Source: an uncultured Collinsella sp.
Lineage (GTDB): Bacteria; Actinomycetota; Coriobacteriia; Coriobacteriales; Coriobacteriaceae
Assembly: GCA_958437495.1 (NCBI GenBank)
Contig: CAUBOH010000037.1
Coordinates: 1-7,701 of the forward strand
Reading direction: 5' to 3'
Length of the DNA: 7,701 nucleotides
Every line of letters begins with the position of its first letter. The stretch's first letter is position 1. The notes below the pieces were generated by a model. The model was not told the origin of the DNA, ran no database searches, and saw only the letters and a list, made by a program, of their open reading frames with translations. Positions 1 to 5,944 of the stretch are shown piece after piece. The position numbers and the translations under genes are program-made.

Positions 1-4
1 GGTT

Positions 5-427
5 TTACTCCTCCGGAATCGGAAACGCACGGATGAACTCTGCGGGCGAGAAGGTCTTGATAGTCGAGCGTACAAAAGCGGCGCGATCGCGCGTGATGAT
101 AAAGTCCACACCGGCACGCTCTGCCATCGCACGGATACAGCCGTCCTCGAAGTCCGGCTCATCGGAATAGGCGGAGGTAAAACAAGCTTCTTGGTCGAGA
201 GGCTCTAACGAGTAGCTCTTAAGGCAGTCGCGCACCACCTCGCGGGCGCGCGCCTCGCCGGCCTGTTTGGTGAGAATGTAGTACGCGTCCTTGAGAGAGC
301 AGGCCGAAACAACGCCCTCGATAAGCCCCACGTCAACAAGCCCCTTGATGGTTTGCGCCGCCCCATGCTCCGGCCGACCCGGAAGCACGCAATCGAGCAG
401 AAAATTGGTATCGAGAAAAGCCCTCAT
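5..427 (-). CDS. PIN-domain toxin (VapC-like ribonuclease)
   Basis: 140 residues, the size expected for a single PIN domain. Acidic residues sit where PIN nucleases bind metal: Asp6 in the opening LDTNFLLD block, Asp47 in SLKDAYYIL, Asp92/Asp95 in PDFEDG, and Asp114 in IITRDRAAF. The pattern fits the PIN_3-type subgroup, in which DFEDG and TRD are the later acidic sites and the protein ends in an SPAEF-like strand. PIN toxins of this kind are Mg2+-dependent RNases that cut tRNA, rRNA or mRNA; the target here cannot be read from sequence. The ATG overlaps the TGA of the upstream antitoxin gene (ATGA, 4 bases), so translation is probably coupled, and a GAGGGAG ribosome site lies at 436-442 inside the antitoxin gene. 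The TAA stop is at 5-7. Family assignment is firm; toxicity is inferred from the pairing. Confidence 0.87.
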   Translation of the reverse strand: MRAFLDTNFLLDCVLPGRPEHGAAQTIKGLVDVGLIEGVVSACSLKDAYYILTKQAGEARAREVVRDCLKSYSLEPLDQEACFTSAYSDEPDFEDGCIRAMAERAGVDFIITRDRAAFVRSTIKTFSPAEFIRAFPIPEE

Positions 428-816
428 AGGTAGCGCTCCCTCGCGACGCGCTTTTCATCTTCAACCGTCATCGTATCGAGCGGCGTTCCCTTTGGCATTT
501 TAGCCACGATATCGAGATACTCCTGGTAGTCCTCATCCTCTGAGAGCATCTCGCGAATCTCCTTCCAGGTGATCTTGGGATGCCACATCGTGCCCACATC
601 GCGCTTGGGCTTGCCCGTGCCGCGCGTCGGCTTTGCGCCCCCGCGCTCCTGGGCAGCGTCATATTCCACTGCAACCGGGCCTTGATAGTCGAGCGGCACG
701 ATCTTGAACAACGGCTTGCTCCGCTTGAAGACCACAACCTCCTCGCCCTCATTGGCAACCTTTTCGGCCACCTGCGTAAGGTTTTGGCGCAGTTCCGAAA
801 ACGCGACGGTAACCAT
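424..816 (-). CDS. Phd/YefM-family antitoxin of the PIN toxin pair
   Basis: 130 residues from the chosen ATG at 816. An ATG at 834 is also in frame but has no ribosome site, whereas the one at 816 follows GAGAGGAG by five bases. Residues 1-42 form a Phd/YefM fold: the VAFSELRQNLTQVAEKV helix, then EEVVVFKRSKPLFKIVPL strands, the usual DNA-binding and dimerisation part. Residues 43-130 are a long tail with a basic, Gly/Pro-rich linker (about 58-73) and a charged helical end; this part would wrap and neutralise the toxin. Typical members are about 75-95 residues, so the tail is longer than usual. The gene ends inside the toxin start codon. An inverted repeat overlapping its promoter suggests autoregulation, as is known for such modules. 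The pairing is clear; the partner specificity is inference. Confidence 0.85.
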   Translation of the reverse strand: MVTVAFSELRQNLTQVAEKVANEGEEVVVFKRSKPLFKIVPLDYQGPVAVEYDAAQERGGAKPTRGTGKPKRDVGTMWHPKITWKEIREMLSEDEDYQEYLDIVAKMPKGTPLDTMTVEDEKRVARERYL

Positions 817-821
817 AACGG

Positions 822-829
822 CTCCTCTC
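822..829 (-). promoter_or_regulatory. Ribosome binding site deciding the antitoxin start
   Basis: Reads GAGAGGAG on the coding strand, five bases before the ATG at 816. It lies downstream of the alternative ATG at 834, so it supports the shorter protein. Confidence 0.8.
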
Positions 830-849
830 AACATATATCTTCACTGTCA

Positions 850-883
850 AGTATACACGTTAATGTTAATGTTTACGTGCATA
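850..883 (-). promoter_or_regulatory. Promoter -10 and operator-like inverted repeat for the antitoxin-toxin pair
   Basis: On the coding strand a clean -10 hexamer TATACT (850-855) lies 34 bases before the antitoxin start. No good -35 is seen at the normal distance. An inverted repeat overlaps it: the arm TATACACGT (852-860) and the arm ACGTGCATA (875-883) pair at 8 of 9 positions around a 14-base AT-rich spacer that itself holds two TAATGT direct repeats. Toxin-antitoxin complexes commonly bind such palindromes over their own promoter, so this is the likely operator. The assignment rests on position and symmetry only. Confidence 0.5.
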
Positions 884-887
884 AGAA

Positions 888-924
888 CCACCACAGTAGG
901 GACATTCCCCGTTGTGGGGTCCCT
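888..924. repeat. Intergenic stem-loop, possible dispersed repeat
   Basis: AGGGAC (898-903) pairs with GTCCCT (919-924), and inside it CCC (908-910) can pair with GGG (916-918) around GTTGT. There is no T-run in either direction, so it is not a convincing terminator. Its left end (AACCACCACA, 886-895) and the spacing to the CCCC run match the element at 5194-5227, suggesting the same repeat family. Confidence 0.4.
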
Positions 925-1025
925 CTGCTTTGTATGAATCTCTTATCGCTCCGGAACGGCAGCGGTCCGCAGGATCGCCCTCAGCAACCTGCGCGACGCA
1001 GACCACAATGCCCGCCGACCCATCC

Positions 1026-1068
1026 AAATAAAAACCTCCCGGAAAGCGTTTCCGAGAGGTTTTTATTT
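1026..1068 (-). terminator. Rho-independent terminator of ligA
   Basis: The arms 1026-1045 and 1049-1068 pair at 19 of 20 positions around a 3-base GCG loop, with A-runs on one side and T-runs on the other. It starts 14 bases past the ligA TAA. In the minus direction the GC stem is followed by a TTTTTATTT run. The symmetry means it could also stop transcription coming the other way. Confidence 0.93.
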
Positions 1069-1081
1069 GTTTATCGATGTC

Positions 1082-3310
1082 TTAAGCCTGGGGCACCTGA
1101 CCAGTCGCCAGGATCTGCTCGAGCGCGTCCTCGTCCAGCACGGGTACGCCCAGCTGCTCGGCTTTGGTGAGCTTGGAGCCCGCTTTGGGACCGGCGACCA
1201 GATAGCTCGTCTTCTTTGAGACGCTGCCCGAGACCTTGGCGCCGAGCACCTTGAGCGCCGCGCCCGCCTCGTCACGCGTGCGGTTGACGAGCGTGCCGGT
1301 GAGCACGAAGGCCAGACCCGCAAGCGGCTGTGCGTCGGCGAGCTCGCCCGCCACGCCGGCATCGGCTGCGGCCTGTGCATGTGCGGCGCCCAAGTCGACC
1401 TCAAGTGACAGACCCGTCTGACGCAGGCGCTCCAGCACGGCGAGGTTCTCGGGCACGGCCAGGAACTGCTTGACGCTCGCCGCAATCTTGGGACCGATGC
1501 CCTCGCACTCGGCGATGTCCTCTTCGCTCGCCAAGATGAGCTTGTCGATCGACAGGAATCGCTCGGCGATGACCTCGCCTACGCTCTTGCCCACGTGGCG
1601 GATGCCCAGGGCAAACAGCACGCGACCGAGCGGCTGGCTCTTGGACTTGTTGAGCTCGGCGATGATTTTCTCGGCCGTCTTGAGGCCCACCGGAATGGGA
1701 TCGCCCTTCTTGACGCCCTTTTTGCTGTTGGAGCTGGCGTACACGCGGCCCGTGTCCAGTCCGGCGATGTCGTCCACCGTGAGCTGGTAGAAGTCCGCGA
1801 CATCGTGGATCAGGCCGGCGGCGATCATCTTGTCGACGATCTCATCGCCCAGACCGTCAACGTCCATGCAGCCACGGCTCACCCAGTGAAGCAGGCGTTC
1901 CTTGAGCTGTGCGGGGCAATCGATGGAAACACAACGGTAGGCGACCTCGCCATCCTCGTGGACCACGGGGCTGCCGCACACGGGGCAGACCTCGGGCATG
2001 TGCCAGTCAACCGAATCGGCGGGGCGCTTATCGAGCACCGGACCCACGACCTCGGGGATTACGTCGCCTGCCTTGTGCACGATGATGGTGTCGCCCTCGC
2101 GCACGTTTTTGCGACGGATCTCGTCGATGTTGTGCAGCGTGGCGCGCGCGATGGTGGAGCCGGCGACCGTCACCGGGTCGAACTCGGCGACCGGCGTGAG
2201 CACACCGGTGCGGCCCACCTGGATACGAATTTCGCGCAGGACGGTCTGCTTTTCCTCGGGCGGGAACTTAAAGGCAATGGCCCAGCGCGGTGCGCGGGCG
2301 GTAAAGCCCAGGTCGAGCTGCTGTTGGAAGCTGTCGACCTTTACGACCACGCCGTCGATGTCGTAGTCCAGGTCGCCGCGATGTTCGAGCGCCTGGGCAC
2401 AGAACTCGTGGACCTCGGCCGGCGTGGCGCAACGAGCCACGTTGGGGTTGACGCTAAAGCCGGCGCTGCGCAACCAATCGAGGAACTCGCGCTGGCTGTG
2501 GACGTGCAGCGGGTCGGTATCGGCGATGGCATAGATAAAGGTGGCCAGGTCGCGGCGCGCCGTGACCTTGGGATCCTTTTGGCGCAGGCTGCCGGCGGCG
2601 GCGTTGCGCGGGTTGGCGAAGGGGTCGCGGCCCTCGGCATCGGCCTCGTCGTTCAGGCGCACAAAGCTGCCCTTGGGCATATAGACCTCGCCGCGTACTT
2701 CGATGGTACGCTCGCGGTCGGCGCCCATGTGGGCGAGCGCCGGCTCGGACAGGTGCATGGGCACGTCCTTGATGGTGCGCACGTTAAGCGACACGTCCTC
2801 GCCCGTGGTGCCGTCGCCGCGTGTGGCCGCACGTACGAAGGTGCCGTTTTGGTAAGTAAGGGCCACGCCCAGACCGTCGATCTTAAGCTCGCAGGCATAG
2901 GTAACGCTGCCGGCACCGAGCGCATCCTCAGTGCGCTGGAGCCATGCGTCGAGCTCGTCGAGGTCCATGGCATCGTCCATGGAATACATGCGCGCCATAT
3001 GCGTGACCGGCGTAAACTGCTCGCTCACGTAGCCGCCCACGCGCTGGGTATAGCTGTCGGGCGTCACCAGGTCGGGATAGGCCGCCTCGATTTCCTGCAG
3101 CTCGACGAGCATTTTGTCAAAGGCGGCGTCCGTGATCTCGGGCGCATCGAGCATGTAGTAGCGATAGGCGTGGTAATCGAGCTCGTGGCGCAGCTCGGCC
3201 GCGCGCGCTGCCGCCTGGGCATGGGCGTCGGTCGGTGCGGCGGCATCCGCGCTCGCGGGCGTTTCGGTATCGATGTCCATACCGTCACCAAACAGGCTCG
3301 ATTGCTCCAT
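1082..3310 (-). CDS. ligA: NAD+-dependent DNA ligase LigA
   Basis: 742 residues. It seals nicks in duplex DNA during replication and repair through a ligase-AMP intermediate made from NAD+. Domains in order: an N-terminal NAD-binding region with the HAYRYY motif (47-52); the nucleotidyltransferase core with the adenylated Lys143 in KIDG, RGEVYM (206-211), DYDIDGVVVKVD (315-326) and AIAFKFP (344-350); an OB fold beginning near GRTGVLTPVA (367); a zinc finger with Cys442, Cys445, Cys460, Cys465; helix-hairpin-helix repeats (about 480-620); and a BRCT domain (about 659-735). All key residues are present. The start at 3310 is chosen because AAGGAG lies seven bases upstream; a longer frame to 3355 lacks a site. 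The N terminus extends about 30 residues before the conserved region and begins with a QSSLF sequence (3-7). A basic insertion lies near residues 519-541. The gene stands as a single unit between two terminators. Confidence 0.97.
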   Translation of the reverse strand: MEQSSLFGDGMDIDTETPASADAAAPTDAHAQAAARAAELRHELDYHAYRYYMLDAPEITDAAFDKMLVELQEIEAAYPDLVTPDSYTQRVGGYVSEQFTPVTHMARMYSMDDAMDLDELDAWLQRTEDALGAGSVTYACELKIDGLGVALTYQNGTFVRAATRGDGTTGEDVSLNVRTIKDVPMHLSEPALAHMGADRERTIEVRGEVYMPKGSFVRLNDEADAEGRDPFANPRNAAAGSLRQKDPKVTARRDLATFIYAIADTDPLHVHSQREFLDWLRSAGFSVNPNVARCATPAEVHEFCAQALEHRGDLDYDIDGVVVKVDSFQQQLDLGFTARAPRWAIAFKFPPEEKQTVLREIRIQVGRTGVLTPVAEFDPVTVAGSTIARATLHNIDEIRRKNVREGDTIIVHKAGDVIPEVVGPVLDKRPADSVDWHMPEVCPVCGSPVVHEDGEVAYRCVSIDCPAQLKERLLHWVSRGCMDVDGLGDEIVDKMIAAGLIHDVADFYQLTVDDIAGLDTGRVYASSNSKKGVKKGDPIPVGLKTAEKIIAELNKSKSQPLGRVLFALGIRHVGKSVGEVIAERFLSIDKLILASEEDIAECEGIGPKIAASVKQFLAVPENLAVLERLRQTGLSLEVDLGAAHAQAAADAGVAGELADAQPLAGLAFVLTGTLVNRTRDEAGAALKVLGAKVSGSVSKKTSYLVAGPKAGSKLTKAEQLGVPVLDEDALEQILATGQVPQA

Positions 3311-3317
3311 AGCGGCA

Positions 3318-3323
3318 CTCCTT
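3318..3323 (-). promoter_or_regulatory. Ribosome binding site deciding the ligA start
   Basis: AAGGAG on the coding strand, seven bases before the ATG at 3310. It favours this start over the in-frame upstream codon at 3355. Confidence 0.8.
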
Positions 3324-3456
3324 CGCTCGATTTCAAACGGATACAAGAGTACCACCGGTCACCATGGCGCCGAATAACCCTTTCGAACCGCACCGAATCG
3401 GCAGCCGCCAGACCGGAGTGGATCGCGCGATCAACTCATGCCCTTACCATTTCTAA

Positions 3457-3489
3457 ATGATCCGTTTTCCACCGTCCCCAAGGGATCAT
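3457..3489. repeat. Inverted repeat between htrA and ligA
   Basis: ATGATCC (3457-3463) is the reverse complement of GGATCAT (3483-3489), with a 19-base spacer containing GTTTTCCACCGTCCCC. It lies just beyond the htrA terminator and well before ligA. A separate perfect 12-bp palindrome, GATCGCGCGATC, is at 3421-3432. The whole 3311-3560 gap holds these, the terminator and the unresolved ligA promoter; no gene is seen in it. Confidence 0.45.
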
Positions 3490-3496
3490 CGCGAAA

Positions 3497-3534
3497 AGAG
3501 GGGGCTGTCCCGCGTTGGCGGGACAGCCCCCTCT
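3497..3534 (-). terminator. Rho-independent terminator of htrA
   Basis: A perfect 17-bp stem (3497-3513 with 3518-3534) around the loop GTTG, starting 26 bases after the htrA stop. In the minus direction it runs into TTTT. The stem contains GGGGGCTGTCCCGC, which is unusually long and stable for a simple terminator. Confidence 0.92.
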
Positions 3535-3560
3535 GGCTTCGATATGTGTGGAGTGGCTCG

Positions 3561-5024
3561 TTAGAAACCCTGGCCGTTGCCCTGACCCTGGCCCTGCTGG
3601 CCAAGCAGCTCCTCCAGATACTGGCGCAGCTGCTCGTCGGTAATACCGCCGTTGCCGGTGTCGGTCGCGCTGTCGTCCTGCTGCTGGTTCTGCAGCTCCT
3701 CGTCGGAGCCCAGCTCAACGGTGACCTTCTTCTCTTCCTCGCCGCGCATGAGCGTGATCTCGACCTTCTCGCCCACCTCGTGGCTGCGCAGCGCGATGAT
3801 CAGGCCGTCGGCGCTCGTGATCTCGTCGTCGCCCAGCTTGGTAATGACATCGCCCTCCTGGATGCCGGCCTTGGAGGCGGGTCCGTCCTCGACGACGCTT
3901 GCCACGTACGCGCCGCTATCGGTGCTCAGCTTGTTGGTACGGGCGTTGAGCGCGTTGACGCTCGAAAGCGTGGCTCCCAGGTACGGGTGCACCGGCGTCT
4001 TACCGCCGATGATCTGGTCGGCAATGTTCTTGGCGTAGTTAACGGGAATGGCAAAGCCCACGCCCGAGCTGGAGCCCGAGTAGCTCTCGATGAGCGAGTT
4101 GATGCCCACCAGCTCGCCGTTGTCGTTAACGAGCGCGCCGCCGGAGTTGCCCGGGTTGATGGCGGCATCGGTCTGGATCATGTTGGCATAGATGGTGTTA
4201 CCGTTGGTAGAGCTCATGGCCGTGGAGCGGTAGAGCGCCGAGACGATACCAGTGGAGACAGACTGCTCGTTGCCAAACGGCGAACCGATCGCCATGACCC
4301 ACTCGCCCACGTTGAGCTTGGAGGAGTCACCAATCTCGATCGGCGTGAGCTTGGAGGCGTCGGCGTCCTTGAGCTTGATGACGGCCAGGTCGCTCGAAGC
4401 ATCGTTGCCCACGAACTCGGCCTCGTAGGTGGTGCCGTCGTCCATGGTCACCACGTACTGGTCATAGCCATCGACCACGTGGTTGTTGGTGAGGATGTGG
4501 CCCTCGGTATCGAGCACAACGCCCGAACCGACGCTGCCCGAACCATCCGACTCATCGGCAGACTGCGAAAGCGAGCCATTCTGGCCGCCGCTCGAAGTGG
4601 CGGTAATGGAAACCACGGAGGGCAGGGCCTTGGCAGAAACGGCCTCGGCCAGCGTGGTGTCCTCGGAATCAATCGTAATCTTTTGCGTCGACGATCCCGA
4701 AGCGCCCGCCGTCACGGCATTCTTGCCACCGCCAATATTGAGCGTGCCGCTCATAATGAGCGCAATGACCAGCAGGGCGCCACATGCGCAGCCGGCAAGC
4801 GCTGTAATAAAGATCGGCAGCTTTTTGGTCTTGGTCTTGACCACCGTGTGCTTGTTCACGACCTGCTGGCCACCCAGCGGCTGGCCGGTCTGCGTGTCGT
4901 AGGCCTGCACGTAAGGAATGTTGTTGCCATCGGCAGGCGTCGACTCTACCTGCACACGCGGCTGCTGTTGGGTCTCGCCGGCGTTGCCCGCATCCTGGGG
5001 ACGCTGGGAATCGTACTCGCTCAT
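3561..5024 (-). CDS. htrA: HtrA/DegP-like membrane-anchored serine protease with PDZ domain
   Basis: 487 residues. Residues 1-68 are a polar, Gln/Pro-rich cytoplasmic tail; 69-92 form one hydrophobic membrane segment, after which the protein should face outside. The trypsin-like domain (about 120-335) has a complete catalytic triad: His182 in TNNHVV, Asp212 in SSDLAVIKL, and Ser294 in NPGNSGGAL. One PDZ domain (about 370-438) carries the GPASKAGIQEGDVI block. The tail (441-487) is Gln/Gly-rich and low in complexity. HtrA proteases degrade or refold misfolded exported proteins and act in envelope stress. The chosen ATG at 5024 has AAAGGA eight bases upstream; an in-frame codon at 5063 lies within the leader hairpin and lacks a site. 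It is probably a single-gene unit, with a hairpin just upstream and a strong terminator downstream. No sensor kinase or heat-shock regulator gene adjoins it. Confidence 0.94.
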   Translation of the reverse strand: MSEYDSQRPQDAGNAGETQQQPRVQVESTPADGNNIPYVQAYDTQTGQPLGGQQVVNKHTVVKTKTKKLPIFITALAGCACGALLVIALIMSGTLNIGGGKNAVTAGASGSSTQKITIDSEDTTLAEAVSAKALPSVVSITATSSGGQNGSLSQSADESDGSGSVGSGVVLDTEGHILTNNHVVDGYDQYVVTMDDGTTYEAEFVGNDASSDLAVIKLKDADASKLTPIEIGDSSKLNVGEWVMAIGSPFGNEQSVSTGIVSALYRSTAMSSTNGNTIYANMIQTDAAINPGNSGGALVNDNGELVGINSLIESYSGSSSGVGFAIPVNYAKNIADQIIGGKTPVHPYLGATLSSVNALNARTNKLSTDSGAYVASVVEDGPASKAGIQEGDVITKLGDDEITSADGLIIALRSHEVGEKVEITLMRGEEEKKVTVELGSDEELQNQQQDDSATDTGNGGITDEQLRQYLEELLGQQGQGQGNGQGF

Positions 5025-5032
5025 AGCTGCGA

Positions 5033-5038
5033 TCCTTT
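5033..5038 (-). promoter_or_regulatory. Ribosome binding site deciding the htrA start
   Basis: AAAGGA on the coding strand, eight bases before the ATG at 5024. It argues against the upstream in-frame codon at 5063. Confidence 0.7.
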
Positions 5039-5053
5039 CGTCAAATAACCAAA

Positions 5054-5077
5054 GGCCCGCCAAACATGTGGCGGGCC
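5054..5077 (-). terminator. Terminator-like hairpin in the htrA leader
   Basis: A perfect 9-bp stem (5054-5062 with 5069-5077; GGCCCGCCA with TGGCGGGCC) around a 6-base loop. In the minus direction it is followed by TTTGGTTATTTG. It ends 29 bases before the htrA ATG, so a promoter cannot easily fit between them. It may be a second stop for the upstream operon or an attenuator inside the htrA leader. Confidence 0.6.
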
Positions 5078-5191
5078 ATCATTGTTCACGTTGAGTTGTA
5101 CCCCAATATGCGGGCACAAGTGTATGAAAACGCAATCTTTTAGGAAGGCTTAAGTTCTGTTGCAGATTCGAGAGGAACCCGCACCTGCGTC

Positions 5192-5227
5192 AAAACCACC
5201 ACAAAGGTGCCTGTCCCCCTGTAGTGG
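5192..5227 (-). terminator. Hairpin with T-run after the glnA-like/regulator operon, possible dispersed repeat
   Basis: In the minus direction CCACTACA (5227-5220) pairs with TGTGGTGG (5203-5196), with one T-G wobble, over a 16-base loop containing GGGGGACAGGCACC, then TTTT (5195-5192). It begins five bases past the regulator stop and probably ends the operon. The sequence resembles the element at 886-924, so it may be a mobile intergenic palindrome serving as terminator. Confidence 0.6.
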
Positions 5228-5231
5228 AAAT

Positions 5232-5894
5232 CTAGTCCTTAAACAGATAGCCCACGCCGCGGACGGTGGTGATGTGTGCCGCAATCTGCGGGCCCACCTT
5301 GGAGCGGATGCGTCGAATGTGCACGTCGACGGTGCGCGTGCCGCCGCAGTACTCAAAGCCCCACACGCGGTGCAGCAGCACCTCGCGACTGTAGGCGCGG
5401 TTGGGGTGCGTCGCCAAAAAGCTCAACAGCGAGTACTCCATCAGCGTCAGGTCAATGGGCTCGTTATCGAGTGTCACCTGGTAGGTAGCCAGGTTGATCT
5501 CGAGGTTATCGATGTTGAGCACATCGTCGGCGGTGACGGTCTCCTCCTCGCCCATCAGGCGCTGCGCGCGAGCCTTGAGCTCGTTGGGCGTCGCCGTGGG
5601 GCATACAAAGTCGGCATGCGCGTGATTGGGCAGGCGCAGGGTACCGAGCGCCTCGTCATCGACGATTACCAGCATGGGGACACCGCCGCGGTCGTCGAGC
5701 CACTTGGCAATCTGATCGATGCGGTCGCTGCGGATGCCATCGGAATCGAGAATCAGCAGGTCAAAGTCGTGCGCCGCAGTCGGCGAATCGGGAGTTGCCA
5801 GGCTCACCTCGACACCCAGGGTGGTCGTCAAGCTGCGGGCAAACTCGTGGAAGCGCGTCGTGCGCGCCATGAACAGGGCACTCTTTTCGGACAT
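5232..5894 (-). CDS. GlnR-like OmpR-family winged-helix regulator with atypical receiver
   Basis: 220 residues. The C-terminal winged helix (about 125-220) is intact: LTLMEYSLLSFLATHPNRAYSR, the VWGFEYCGGTRTVDVH recognition region (177-192), IRRIRSKVG and the TVRGVGYLF wing. The N-terminal receiver (about 5-115) keeps an Asp at the phospho-site position (Asp50, LLILDSDG), but the acidic pair is absent (ALFMARTTR), the Thr/Ser after strand 4 is replaced (VIVDDEA) and the Lys is Pro99 (ADFVCPTATPNEL). It should not be a normal phosphorylation switch. This degenerate receiver and the GGTRTVDVH helix resemble Streptomyces GlnR, the orphan nitrogen regulator. The start at 5894 has GGAGG five bases upstream; the longer frame to 5978 overlaps the synthetase gene. 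It follows that gene by 50 bases, so the two are likely one operon. No histidine kinase gene is in the window. Family is certain; GlnR orthology is a reasoned inference. Confidence 0.85.
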   Translation of the reverse strand: MSEKSALFMARTTRFHEFARSLTTTLGVEVSLATPDSPTAAHDFDLLILDSDGIRSDRIDQIAKWLDDRGGVPMLVIVDDEALGTLRLPNHAHADFVCPTATPNELKARAQRLMGEEETVTADDVLNIDNLEINLATYQVTLDNEPIDLTLMEYSLLSFLATHPNRAYSREVLLHRVWGFEYCGGTRTVDVHIRRIRSKVGPQIAAHITTVRGVGYLFKD

Positions 5895-5899
5895 ATCGG

Positions 5900-5904
5900 C
5901 CTCC
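5900..5904 (-). promoter_or_regulatory. Ribosome binding site deciding the regulator start
   Basis: GGAGG on the coding strand, five bases before the ATG at 5894. It rules against the longer frame that would overlap the end of the synthetase gene. Confidence 0.8.
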
Positions 5905-5944
5905 AAAGAAATGAGCTCAATCGTACTGGAACAAGCCAGCGCGA

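Noticed and set aside
3311..3420. Candidate ligA promoter hexamers (TTCGGC and TACTCT with 17-base spacing)
   Set aside because: Both hexamers match poorly and several equally weak pairs exist, so no promoter is called.
1595..3460. A 621-codon open frame on the plus strand opposite ligA
   Set aside because: It mirrors the high-GC third-position pattern of ligA, has a His/Val/Gly-heavy composition with no domain I recognise, and lies wholly over a well-supported gene.
3438..5048. A 536-codon plus-strand open frame opposite htrA
   Set aside because: It is an antisense shadow of htrA; it has no recognisable domain and runs through the htrA terminator.
5085..5100. A TTGAGT half-site before htrA that recalls the HspR HAIR heat-shock operator
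   Set aside because: Only one half is present; no ACTCAAG partner occurs at seven bases, so heat-shock control is not supported.
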